Source of the DNA: Tsukamurella sp040611135 | Lineage (GTDB): Bacteria > Actinomycetota > Actinomycetes > Mycobacteriales > Mycobacteriaceae | Assembly (NCBI RefSeq): GCF_040611135.1 | Contig: NZ_JBEXNL010000023.1 | Coordinates: 12,294 to 76,293, forward strand | Reading direction: 5' to 3' | Length of the DNA stretch: 64,000 nucleotides | Part shown: positions 44,393 through 55,137 of the stretch, piece by piece | How positions within the stretch are numbered: position 1 is the stretch's first letter | Layout: every line of letters begins with the position of its first letter | Translations under genes and position numbers: made by a program | The notes under the pieces: model-generated | The model's database searches: none | What the model was told of the DNA's origin: nothing | The model's input: only the letters and a program-made list of their open reading frames with translations

Positions 44393-45286
44393 CTAGAGGC
44401 CACCCTTCTGCGTGATGGTCGGGGCTCCGCCCTCGGGCGTGATCGGGGCTCCGCCCCGGCGCCAGGCCTGCGCCACCGCGATGGCGTCGGCGGACGAACG
44501 CACATCGTGGACGCGGACGCCCCACACCCCGGCCTGCGCCGCGAGCGCGGAGACCGCGGCGGTGGCCACCTCACGGCCGGCGGGCTCGCGCCCGCCGAGC
44601 AGCTCGCCGAGGAAGCGCTTGCGCGAAGCGCCCACGAGGATCCGGAATCCCGTGTCCTGCAGGGTCGGGAGCCCGCGCAGCAGGGCCCAGTTGTGGGCGG
44701 CGTTCTTGGCGAAGCCGAGGCCCGGGTCGAGCACGATGCGTTCGGGCGCGATACCTGCGGCGACGGCGACGTCGGCCTGGTGCAGCAGCTCGTCGCGCAC
44801 GTCGGCGACCACGTCGTCGTACTCGGTGATCTCGTGGTGGATGCCGGCCCACACCGGCCCGGGGGCGCCCGGGGACGGCCGCCAATGCATGAGGATCCAC
44901 GGCGCCGCGGAGTCGGCGACGACGCGCGTCATGTCCGGGTCGGCGCGTCCGCCGGAGACGTCGTTGACGATCGCGGCGCCGGCGTCGAGCGCGGCGGCGG
45001 CCACGGAGGCGCGCATGGTGTCGACCGAAACGGCGATGCCCTCGGCGGCGAGCGTCGAGATCACCGGGAGCACGCGGTCGCGTTCCAGCTCGGCGGGCAC
45101 GCGGTGCGCGCCGGGCCGGGTCGACTCCCCGCCCACGTCGACGATGGCGGCACCGTCGGCGACGAGCTCCCGCGCCCGCGCGACGGCGGCCTCCGGGGCG
45201 AGGTAGCGGCCACCGTCGGAGAACGAGTCGGCCGTGACGTTGACGACGCCCATGACGAGCGTCTCGGCGGCGCTGCTCCCGGTCAC
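44393..45286 (-). CDS. folP: dihydropteroate synthase
   Basis: 297 aa TIM barrel. First signature VMGVVNVTADSFSDGG, second VDVGGESTRPGA, later DPGLGFAKN and GASRKRFLG. Target of sulfonamides. GTG 45286 overlaps the folE stop (GTGA). A Gly/Pro-rich C-terminal tail (GGAPITPEGGAPTIT) is a small local repeat. Confidence 0.94.
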   Translation of the reverse strand: MTGSSAAETLVMGVVNVTADSFSDGGRYLAPEAAVARARELVADGAAIVDVGGESTRPGAHRVPAELERDRVLPVISTLAAEGIAVSVDTMRASVAAAALDAGAAIVNDVSGGRADPDMTRVVADSAAPWILMHWRPSPGAPGPVWAGIHHEITEYDDVVADVRDELLHQADVAVAAGIAPERIVLDPGLGFAKNAAHNWALLRGLPTLQDTGFRILVGASRKRFLGELLGGREPAGREVATAAVSALAAQAGVWGVRVHDVRSSADAIAVAQAWRRGGAPITPEGGAPTITQKGGL

Positions 45287-45872
45287 CGGCGCAGGATCAA
45301 CTCGAGTGCCTCGGCGCGCGAGGTCGCACTGTCCTTGAAGGCGCCGCGCACCGCCGAGGTGGTGGTGCTGGCGCCGGGCTTGCGAATGCCGCGCATGGCC
45401 ATGCACAGGTGCTCGGCCTCGATCACGACGATGACGCCGCGCGGATCGAGCTTGCGGACCAGCGCGTCGGCGATCTGCGCGGTGAGCCGCTCCTGGACCT
45501 GCGGGCGCTTGGCGTACAGGTCCACGACGCGGGCCAGTTTGCTCAGGCCGGTGACCCGGCCGCTGTCGCCCGGTAGGTAGCCCACATGCGCCACCCCGTG
45601 GAAGGAGACCAGGTGGTGCTCGCAGGTCGAGTACATGGGGATGTCCTTGACCAGCACCAGCTCGTCGTGGTCCTCGCCGAAGGTGGTGTCGAGCACCGCG
45701 TCGGGATCGGTGTGCAGCCCGCCGAAGACCTCCTCGAAGGCCCGCGCGACCCGCTCGGGGGTCTTGATCAGGCCCTCGCGGTCGGGGTCCTCGCCGACGG
45801 CGATGAGCAGTTCCCGGACGGCGGCGACGGCGCGGTCGTGATCGAATGCGGCGATCGCGGCACCGTCGCCCA

Positions 45873-45873
<1 letters not shown>
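45283..45873 (-). CDS. folE: GTP cyclohydrolase I
   Basis: 196 aa. Zinc and catalytic residues: Cys84-Glu-His86-His87 (STCEHHL) and the later HLCMAMRG. First committed step of folate synthesis. ATG 45873 overlaps the ftsH stop (ATGA), so it is coupled to the protease gene as in mycobacteria. Confidence 0.95.
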
Positions 45874-48299
<2,426 letters not shown>

Positions 48300-48569
48300 A
48301 TGGCTTCGCCTCGCGGCTCGTCAGTCCTTCTTCTTCCGGCGGCGCGGAGAGCCGCGCAGGGTCGACTACCCAGGTTACCGTGCACCGCCCGAACGGGGCC
48401 GGGTGCGTACGTGCGCCCAGAGCGAACAACGTCCGTTTCGCGCCGTTTCATGATGCTGCGGTGACCGAGAACAGCGTCCCGTCCCCGTACCCCAGGCCGC
48501 CCCGCGGCACCGTCGCCCCCAACGCCGGGCCGTCGTCCCCCGCGCCGCGCGCGGGTGGCGGCGGCGCGC
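48300..48569. other. ftsH upstream region
   Basis: 270 bp between the ftsH start and the 3' end of the amidase gene. It should contain the ftsH promoter. A Pro/Gly/Ala-rich plus-strand frame from about 48461 has no family match and overlaps the amidase end; I do not call it a gene. Confidence 0.5.
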
Positions 48570-49880
48570 CTACTGCTCGATCTTGGCGGCCAACGCCAGG
48601 AGGTCCGCCTCACCGCCGGGGCGCGCGATGAGCTGCACGCCCTCGCCCTGGAAGGGCACCGTCATCGCGGGCCAGCCGACGAGGTTCCACAGGCTGGGGC
48701 AGGGCGCGTAGGCCAGGCTCGGGATCGCGCTGGCCGCCCACGGCAGTGCGCTGTACCGGCGCGCGGGCGCGGGCCTGCGGGCCAGCGCCGGGGTCACCAG
48801 CACATCGAGACGCTGATCGGCGAAGAAGCGCTCGAGCGACGATTCGATGCGTGCGGCCTCCGCGGGCCGGACGAGGCCCCGTCGGGCGACGACCCGGCCG
48901 AGGGCCACGTGCCGCCGGGTACGGGCCTGCAGCAGAGCCGGATTCGCGCCGCGCGCGACGATGTCGTCGGCGTCGGTCGCGGCGGCGGCCGCCCAGCGGG
49001 CGAGCAGCGGCAGCGGCGACGCCGGGTAGGGCACACGGACATCGCGCACCGAGTGGCCCTGCGCCGACAACCGGCCCGCCGCATCGCGCACCGCGGCGAG
49101 GATCGGGCGGGAGGTGAAGGTCACGGGCGTCGGCCGGTTGAGGCCCAGCCCCACGCGCAGGCCGGCACCGTCGCCCACCACGGCGAGGTCGGGGCGCCCC
49201 GCGAGCACGGACAGTCCCAGGGCGGCGTCCTCGACGGTCCGCGTCATCGGCCCGTTCTCGGACATGCCGAACCAGTCGGTGGGGCCGAGCTGCGCCGGCA
49301 CGACGCCGCGCCCGGGCTTGATCGCGACGATGCCCGTGCATGCGGCCGGCCCGCGCAGGGAGCCGAGACCGTCGTTGCCGTGCGCGAGCGCGACATGGCC
49401 CGCTGCCACGACGGCCGCGCTACCACCGGAGCTGCCGCCCGGGGTACGGCCCGGGCGGTGCGGGTTGCCCACGACCTCGCGGGCGTCGTCGGTCATCGCC
49501 CAGAGACACAGCTCCGGTACCCGGGTCAGCCCGACGACGACGGCGCCGGCGCCGCGCAGCCGCTTCACGACGGGGTGGTCGGCCTGTTCGATCGGCAGGC
49601 CCGCGCCGCAGGCCTCGGACACACCGTCGAGCGTGCGGTACCCGGAGACGGCGACGTTGTCCTTGATCGCGATGGGCACGCCCGCAAGCGACAGCGAGTA
49701 CCGGTCGGCGCGGGCGTCGACGGCGGCGGCCTCGGCGAGGGCCTCCTCGGGGCGCAGCACGCGCCAGCCGTGCACCGCGTCGTCACCGATGCGGGCGAGC
49801 GCCTCGCGGGTGGCGGCGACGGCGGTGAGCCGGCCCGATCGCACCCGCTCCGCGGTGGCCGCAGCGGTGAGCAGCGTCAT
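48570..49880 (-). CDS. amidase signature family protein
   Basis: 436 aa. Catalytic Ser-cisSer-Lys set: Lys in VPIAIKDNVAV, Ser residues in TPGGSSGGSAA. Hydrolyses an amide of unknown identity. ATG 49880 overlaps the hpt stop by 4 bp. Normal length for the family. Confidence 0.87.
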   Translation of the reverse strand: MTLLTAAATAERVRSGRLTAVAATREALARIGDDAVHGWRVLRPEEALAEAAAVDARADRYSLSLAGVPIAIKDNVAVSGYRTLDGVSEACGAGLPIEQADHPVVKRLRGAGAVVVGLTRVPELCLWAMTDDAREVVGNPHRPGRTPGGSSGGSAAVVAAGHVALAHGNDGLGSLRGPAACTGIVAIKPGRGVVPAQLGPTDWFGMSENGPMTRTVEDAALGLSVLAGRPDLAVVGDGAGLRVGLGLNRPTPVTFTSRPILAAVRDAAGRLSAQGHSVRDVRVPYPASPLPLLARWAAAAATDADDIVARGANPALLQARTRRHVALGRVVARRGLVRPAEAARIESSLERFFADQRLDVLVTPALARRPAPARRYSALPWAASAIPSLAYAPCPSLWNLVGWPAMTVPFQGEGVQLIARPGGEADLLALAAKIEQ

Positions 49881-50443
49881 TCGCTGTAGACCTTGGGTTC
49901 CAGCACGCCGATGTACGGCAGATCGCGGTAGCGCTCGGCGTAATCGAGGCCGTAGCCCACGACGAACTCGTTGGGGATGTCGAAGCCGACCCACTTGACG
50001 TCCACATCGACGCGCACCGCATCGGGCTTGCGGAGCAGCGTGACCACCTCGAGCGAGCGCGGCTGCCGGGTGGCGAGGTTGCGCAGCAGCCAGCTCAGCG
50101 TGAGGCCGGAGTCGATGATGTCCTCGACGATGAGCACGTCGCGGCCCGCGATGTCGCGGTCGAGGTCCTTGAGGATCCGCACCACGCCGGAGCTGGAGGT
50201 CGAGCTGCCGTAGCTGGACACCGCCATGAACTCGAGCTGGGTGGGCACGGGCAGCGCCCGGGCCAGGTCGGTCACGAACATGACCGCGCCCTTGAGCACG
50301 GTGATCAGGAGGAGGTCGGTCTCCCGCTCGCCGTACTCCTGCGCGATCTGCGCCGCGAGCTCCGCGGTCCGCTGCTTGATCTGCTCCTCCGAGAGGACCA
50401 CCGAGGCGATGTCTCCCGCGTACAACTCACCAGTGCCGTTCAC
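49877..50443 (-). CDS. hpt: hypoxanthine phosphoribosyltransferase
   Basis: 188 aa. PRPP motif DVLIVEDIIDSGLTLS, LLITVLKGAVMFVTDL and FVVGYGLDY are complete. Salvages hypoxanthine/guanine. GTG 50443 overlaps the tilS stop. Pair tilS-hpt is conserved across bacteria (Rv3625c-Rv3624c). Confidence 0.95.
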   Translation of the reverse strand: MNGTGELYAGDIASVVLSEEQIKQRTAELAAQIAQEYGERETDLLLITVLKGAVMFVTDLARALPVPTQLEFMAVSSYGSSTSSSGVVRILKDLDRDIAGRDVLIVEDIIDSGLTLSWLLRNLATRQPRSLEVVTLLRKPDAVRVDVDVKWVGFDIPNEFVVGYGLDYAERYRDLPYIGVLEPKVYSE

Positions 50444-51378
50444 CACACCCTCAGAATGCCACCTGTCCGATGCACCTGCAGCCGCCGCCCCGCACTTCCG
50501 CCCGGGATCGCCGTCGGGCCCTGTCCGCGCCAGTCCATGACCAGGGCGTCCACGGCGGCGAGGTGGGTCGCCGTCAGGGCCCGCGCGCCCCGCGCTGCGA
50601 GCCACACCCGCAACGCCCGGATCCTCAGGGCCGCAGGGAGTCCCGCCAGTTCGTCGACGCTCAGTTCGGGGCCCGACGGTGCCGGCGCCAGCCCGTCGAG
50701 CGCCTCGTTGTCCGCCCGCAGCGACGCCGCGGTGCGGGCGAGCGCCTCGGCCACTCCCCCACCGAGGATCTCCTCCAGGAGGGGCAGCGCCTCGGTCCGG
50801 ATCCGCACGCGCGCGAACCGCGGATCGACGTTGTGCGGATCGTCCCAGGGCGCGAGCCCGAGCTCGGCGCACGCCGCCCGCGTGTCCGCGCGGCGCACGC
50901 CCAGCAGCGGCCGCCCGTACGGGTCGATCCACGGGGCCATGCCCGCGAGCGACCGCGCGCCGCTACCCCGCCCGAGGCCCAGCAGCACCGTCTCGGCCTG
51001 GTCGTCGAGGGTGTGACCGAGCAGCACGGGGACGCCGTCGCGCGCGGCGTCCAGGGCCGCGTACCTGGCCGCCCGGGCCGCAGCCTCGGGCCCGCCCGCA
51101 CCGTCGACGGTGACCGTCAGGACCTCGGCGCGGCGCGCGCCCAGCTCCCGGGCCAGGGTCGCCGCCCGGCCCGCGACCTCGGCCGAACCCGCCTGCAGGC
51201 GGTGGTCGACGACGAGGGCGACGGCGTCCAGCCCCTCGGCCAGCACACCGGTCAGAAGCGCGAGCGAGTCCGCGCCGCCGGACAGGGCCACGGCCACCGT
51301 CGAGCCGGATCCGTGAGCGGCGAGCCAGGCCCGGACCGCCTGCCGCACGCGCAGCACCGCCGGCCCCGGGCGGTTCAC
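50440..51378 (-). CDS. tilS: tRNA(Ile)-lysidine synthase
   Basis: 312 aa. PP-loop SGGADS at 33-38, LLGHTLDDQAETVLL and ARVRIRTEALPLLE. Converts C34 of the CAU tRNA-Ile to lysidine. Lacks the long C-terminal domains of the E. coli enzyme, normal for actinobacteria. GTG 51378 overlaps the upstream stop (GTGA). Confidence 0.93.
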   Translation of the reverse strand: MNRPGPAVLRVRQAVRAWLAAHGSGSTVAVALSGGADSLALLTGVLAEGLDAVALVVDHRLQAGSAEVAGRAATLARELGARRAEVLTVTVDGAGGPEAAARAARYAALDAARDGVPVLLGHTLDDQAETVLLGLGRGSGARSLAGMAPWIDPYGRPLLGVRRADTRAACAELGLAPWDDPHNVDPRFARVRIRTEALPLLEEILGGGVAEALARTAASLRADNEALDGLAPAPSGPELSVDELAGLPAALRIRALRVWLAARGARALTATHLAAVDALVMDWRGQGPTAIPGGSAGRRLQVHRTGGILRVW

Positions 51379-52406
51379 AGCACCCGGTCGATCCAGCGCC
51401 GCGGATCGTCGAGCTCGTCGGGCAGCGGCAGGGTCTCGGGCCCCGTCCACACATGGTTGAACCGCTGCATGCCCACGTCGGCGACCACGGCGTCGACGAA
51501 CTTCTTGCCGCGCACGTACTGCGCGATCTTGGCGTCCATGCCCAGCAGGACCCGGAGCAGTCGCTGCAGGGGATTCGACGGTGCCGCCCGCCGCCGGTCG
51601 AACGCGGCGCGGATGGTCGCGACGGTCGGGATCACCGAGGGCCCGGCGGCGTCCATGACGTGATCGGCGTGACCCTCGAGCAGGGTGCCGAGCATGAGCA
51701 GGCGTTCGATGGCCGCGAACTGTTCGGCGGGCGCGGCGATCTCGAGCACGCCGATGATCCCGGTGTGCCGGGCGCCGCCCGACAGCGCACGCGTCGTCCG
51801 GTCCAGGAGATCGCCGACGGTGCCCGTACCCGTGCCACCGGTGAGCGCGGAGACGTTGTCGCGCATGTAGTCCCGCAGCCACGGGTGGGCGCCGAACTGC
51901 ACGCGGTGCGTCACCTCGTGCAGGCACACCCACATCCGGAAGTCGTCGGCGTTCAGTCGGAGGGCGCGCTCGACGGCGAGCACGTTCGGCACGACGAGCA
52001 GCAGTTCGCCACCCGGCACACCGAACGGGTCGTACTGTCCCAGAACGGAACCGGAGACCATGCCGAGCATCGCCCCGGCCTGGACGCCGGCCAGCCTGGC
52101 CCCCAGGCCGGGATGCCGTGCGTCCTCGGGCTCGATGAGCGCCTCCATGGATCGCGCCGCCGCCGAGACCCATTGTTGCCGATCAACCGTGCGCGCCGGC
52201 GGGATCGCGCCGGGCACGAGCAGGCCCGTGACGGCGCGGACGTGCTCCTCCGCCGCGGCGGCGAAGTCGAGCAGTTGCGCGGACGCCCGGTCGCGGGTGT
52301 AGCCCGTGGTCGCCGGACCGTCGCCCAGGACGCGAGCGACCCGCCGGCCGGACGCGGCCGCAAGAGCCCAGTCCACCTGCGCGCGCGGCTGAATCGACTT
52401 CCCCAT
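51375..52406 (-). CDS. zinc-dependent metalloprotease-like protein (Rv3626c-like)
   Basis: 343 aa of the family often labelled coenzyme F420 biosynthesis-associated. HExxH motif in CLHEVTHRVQF; other conserved parts: GQYDPFG and LLVVPNVLAVER. Position dacB-this-tilS matches Rv3627c-Rv3626c-Rv3625c. ATG 52406 chosen; GTG 52421 would overlap dacB. Substrate unknown. Confidence 0.8.
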   Translation of the reverse strand: MGKSIQPRAQVDWALAAASGRRVARVLGDGPATTGYTRDRASAQLLDFAAAAEEHVRAVTGLLVPGAIPPARTVDRQQWVSAAARSMEALIEPEDARHPGLGARLAGVQAGAMLGMVSGSVLGQYDPFGVPGGELLLVVPNVLAVERALRLNADDFRMWVCLHEVTHRVQFGAHPWLRDYMRDNVSALTGGTGTGTVGDLLDRTTRALSGGARHTGIIGVLEIAAPAEQFAAIERLLMLGTLLEGHADHVMDAAGPSVIPTVATIRAAFDRRRAAPSNPLQRLLRVLLGMDAKIAQYVRGKKFVDAVVADVGMQRFNHVWTGPETLPLPDELDDPRRWIDRVL

Positions 52407-52411
52407 GACGA

Positions 52412-53782
52412 TCAGCTGCACCCGCAGCCGCGCAGCGCGGCGGTCACGGCGTCCATGGCCGGACGGGCCACGTCGACCGGCGTGCCGGAGGACATCAGCG
52501 TGAAGGTGAGGACGGCACCGTCGCGCGTCGCGACGTACCCGGCGAGCGTGGAAACACCCGAGAGGCTTCCGGTCTTGGCGCGCACGTATCCCGCGCCGGG
52601 CCGGTTGACGGTGACGTACCGGTCGGCGAGGGTGCCGGTGGCCCCGGCGACGGGCAGCAGGTCGAGCAGGGGGCGCAGTTGCGGCTTGCCGGCGCCGGCC
52701 GCGGCGGTGACGATCCCGTCGAGCACCCGGGCGGGAATGCGGTTGAAGGTGGACAGGCCGTCCACGTCGGAGAGCTCCACGCCGGTCAGGTCGAACCCCG
52801 CGGTGCGGAGCGTGTCGATCACGGCGCGCGTGGAGCCGTCGAAGGACAGGGGCTGCCCCGCGGCGGCGGCGACCTCACGACCGATGCTCTCGGCGAGGAC
52901 GTTGTCCGAATGGACCAGCGCGTCGTGCAGGCGGACGCTCAGCGGCGCGCTCTGCACGGCGGCGAGCCGCGTGGCGCCCTGTGGCGCGGTGCCCGCGGAG
53001 ACGGCCGTGGGCGGCAGGCCCAGCGCGGACGCCAGCGCGCGGCCCGCGGCGAGGGCGGGATCGGGCACGCGCGGCGAGTAGTCCTCGCCGGGCCGGATCC
53101 GGCCCGAGTCCACGATGAGGGACTGGAGCGGCGTGATGTCGCCCCCGGCGATGTCGGCGCGGTCCCAGCCGCGGCCGAAGTCGGTGCCGGTGAACAGGGA
53201 GGTGTCGACGACGACGTGCGTGATCGCCGTGCCGGACCGGCGGAGCTGCGCGGCCAGGTCCTCGATCTTGGGCGCGTCGGTGAAGATCGACGCCGTGCCG
53301 GAGCGCAGGGTCGGATCGCCCGCACCGACGAGGACCGCCTCGCCCGGAGCCGAACCGGCGACGACCGTGGTGGTGATCCGCTTGTCGGCGGGCAGCGTGA
53401 GCAGCGCGGCCGCCGCGGTGAGTACCTTGGTGGTCGACGCCGGGGTGCGGGGCCGTGCCGCGTCGCGCTGCCAGAGCACGGTCCCCGTGGCGGCGTCGGC
53501 TATCACGCCGGTCAGGTCGCCCAGGTCCGGGTTGCGCAGCGCGGCGGCGATCTGCGTGGTCACACCGGCCGAGCCGGGCTGATTCGATGCCGTCACCGCA
53601 CCGATCGCGGGGCTGTACGCAGCCTCCGCCGGGCGGGGCGGGACATGCTCGGAGAGGTTCTGCCGATCCCGGTAGACACCCCACCCGAGGGCGGCGGCGA
53701 CGGTGCCGACGACGACGAGCGCCAGCACGATCACGGTGACCGCGAGGCGCATCAGGGTTCGTCGGATCCGCGAGCGTCGCAC
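52412..53782 (-). CDS. dacB: D-alanyl-D-alanine carboxypeptidase/endopeptidase
   Basis: 456 aa, N-terminal membrane anchor, class C-type penicillin-binding protein (PBP4 family). Active-site STTK at 116-119, SDN in VHSDNVLAE, and KTG in RAKTGSLSG. Trims peptidoglycan outside the membrane. Divergent from ppa. Homologue of Rv3627c. Confidence 0.92.
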   Translation of the reverse strand: MRRSRIRRTLMRLAVTVIVLALVVVGTVAAALGWGVYRDRQNLSEHVPPRPAEAAYSPAIGAVTASNQPGSAGVTTQIAAALRNPDLGDLTGVIADAATGTVLWQRDAARPRTPASTTKVLTAAAALLTLPADKRITTTVVAGSAPGEAVLVGAGDPTLRSGTASIFTDAPKIEDLAAQLRRSGTAITHVVVDTSLFTGTDFGRGWDRADIAGGDITPLQSLIVDSGRIRPGEDYSPRVPDPALAAGRALASALGLPPTAVSAGTAPQGATRLAAVQSAPLSVRLHDALVHSDNVLAESIGREVAAAAGQPLSFDGSTRAVIDTLRTAGFDLTGVELSDVDGLSTFNRIPARVLDGIVTAAAGAGKPQLRPLLDLLPVAGATGTLADRYVTVNRPGAGYVRAKTGSLSGVSTLAGYVATRDGAVLTFTLMSSGTPVDVARPAMDAVTAALRGCGCS

Positions 53783-53852
53783 CGTACCAGCCTAACGGCA
53801 TCCCGACACGGGTATCCTCAGCGTGCATGGTTGAGCGCAGCGAAGGGAAACA

Positions 53853-54356
53853 ATGAGCGTGGAATTCGAGGTCACCGTCGAGATCGCGAAGGGCTCGCGG
53901 AACAAGTACGAGGTGGACCACAAGACGGGTCGCCTCAAGCTGGACCGCTACCTCTACACGGCGTTCGGCTACCCCACCGACTACGGCTACATCGAGGACA
54001 CCCTCGGCGAGGACGGCGACCCGCTGGACGCGCTGGTCCTGCTGCAGGAGTCGGTGGTCCCCGGTGCGCTCGTGGACTGCCGCGCGATCGGCATGTTCAA
54101 GATGGAGGACGAGAAGGGCGGCGACGACAAGGTTCTCGTCGTGCCCGCCGGCGATCCCCGCTGGGATTCGGTGCAGGACATCGGCGATATCGACAAGTTC
54201 GAGCTGGACGCCATCGAGCACTTCTTCGTGCACTACAAGGACCTCGAGCCCGGCAAGTTCGTCAAGGGCTCGACCTGGGTGGGCAAGAAGGAGGCCGAGG
54301 AGGAGATCGCTCGCTCCGTGGCCCGCGCCGAGACCGCCGGTTCCGATGCGCACTGA
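53853..54356 (+). CDS. ppa: inorganic pyrophosphatase
   Basis: 167 aa, family I. KYEVDHKTGRLKLDR, GYIEDTLGEDGDPLDALVL (metal-binding Asp cluster) and HFFVHYKDLEPGK. Removes pyrophosphate made by biosynthetic reactions. AAGGG ribosome site before ATG. Homologue of Rv3628. Confidence 0.95.
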   Translation: MSVEFEVTVEIAKGSRNKYEVDHKTGRLKLDRYLYTAFGYPTDYGYIEDTLGEDGDPLDALVLLQESVVPGALVDCRAIGMFKMEDEKGGDDKVLVVPAGDPRWDSVQDIGDIDKFELDAIEHFFVHYKDLEPGKFVKGSTWVGKKEAEEEIARSVARAETAGSDAH

Positions 54357-54368
54357 CGGCTGAAGAGA

Positions 54369-54404
54369 CGAAGCGGCGGCGAGGAGCTCCTCGCCGCCGC
54401 TTCG
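54369..54404. terminator. bidirectional terminator between ppa and a lipoprotein gene
   Basis: 36-bp perfect palindrome (18-bp arms, centre 54386/54387), core GCGGCGGCGAGGAG. Located 12 bp after ppa and 13 bp before the end of the convergent lipoprotein gene. Confidence 0.88.
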
Positions 54405-54417
54405 CTCGTCGTGGGGG

Positions 54418-55101
54418 TTACAGCTTGGCCGCCACGCGCTTCACGATGTCGTCGAATGTCGCCCGGTCGACGGTACCGTCGGGCCCCGGGTTGGCGTTGA
54501 CCATCGCCAGCACGCCCCCCTTGGTGAAGTAGGCGGCCGCCGAGTGCGCGGTCTGCCCGTTGACGGCCCGGTCGATCTCGAAGACGAAGCCCTGGGCGCC
54601 GGTGACGCCGGCGGGCAGGTCCTTGCGGGCCGTCGTCTGCTTGAGCGCGTCGCCGAACGAGATCGACGTGCACTCGCCGGTGCCCGCCGCCTCGAACGCG
54701 GACAGGCGCGCCGAGCTGGGGAGCAACGTGACCCCGTACCGCACCGTCGCGTCCTTGGACAGGCTCTGTTGCAGGCCGAATTTGATGGTCTCGAGCAGTT
54801 CCTGCTGCGCTGCCGCGTTCTTGTCCTTGCACGCCGCCGGGGTGATCTGCGCGGCCTGCACCTGACCGACGGCCTCCATCGCGGACTGGAAGGCGGTGTC
54901 GTTCGGCACGGTGGTCACCGTCAGCCCGGCGGGCACCTCCGCCGGGCTGAGCGCCTTCGCCGCGTCGACGGGGGCCGCGTCCGCAGCGGTCGACGACGGG
55001 GCGGCGTCGCCACCGCCGCCACCGCACGCGGTGAGCGCGAGGCCCACCGCGGCGGCCGCCGCGAGGATGCTCAAAGAGCGGTTCAGGTCATTGCGGCGCA
55101 A
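54418..55101 (-). CDS. lipoprotein of unknown function
   Basis: 227 aa. Signal peptide with lipobox LTAC followed by a Gly run. The exported domain has two cysteines (AACKDKN, GECTSIS) and no motif I recognise. TTG 55101 has AGGAG upstream. It starts 36 bp after the stop of the MFS/TGT-like gene, same strand, so it may be the last gene of that operon. Confidence 0.7.
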   Translation of the reverse strand: MRRNDLNRSLSILAAAAAVGLALTACGGGGGDAAPSSTAADAAPVDAAKALSPAEVPAGLTVTTVPNDTAFQSAMEAVGQVQAAQITPAACKDKNAAAQQELLETIKFGLQQSLSKDATVRYGVTLLPSSARLSAFEAAGTGECTSISFGDALKQTTARKDLPAGVTGAQGFVFEIDRAVNGQTAHSAAAYFTKGGVLAMVNANPGPDGTVDRATFDDIVKRVAAKL

Positions 55102-55137
55102 CGGCTTTCTCCTGCCGATCGGAGTACGGGGATCGGG

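Noticed and set aside
48461..48631. Pro-rich plus-strand small ORF downstream of the ftsH promoter region
   Set aside because: Low complexity, overlaps the amidase 3' end, no ribosome site or family match.
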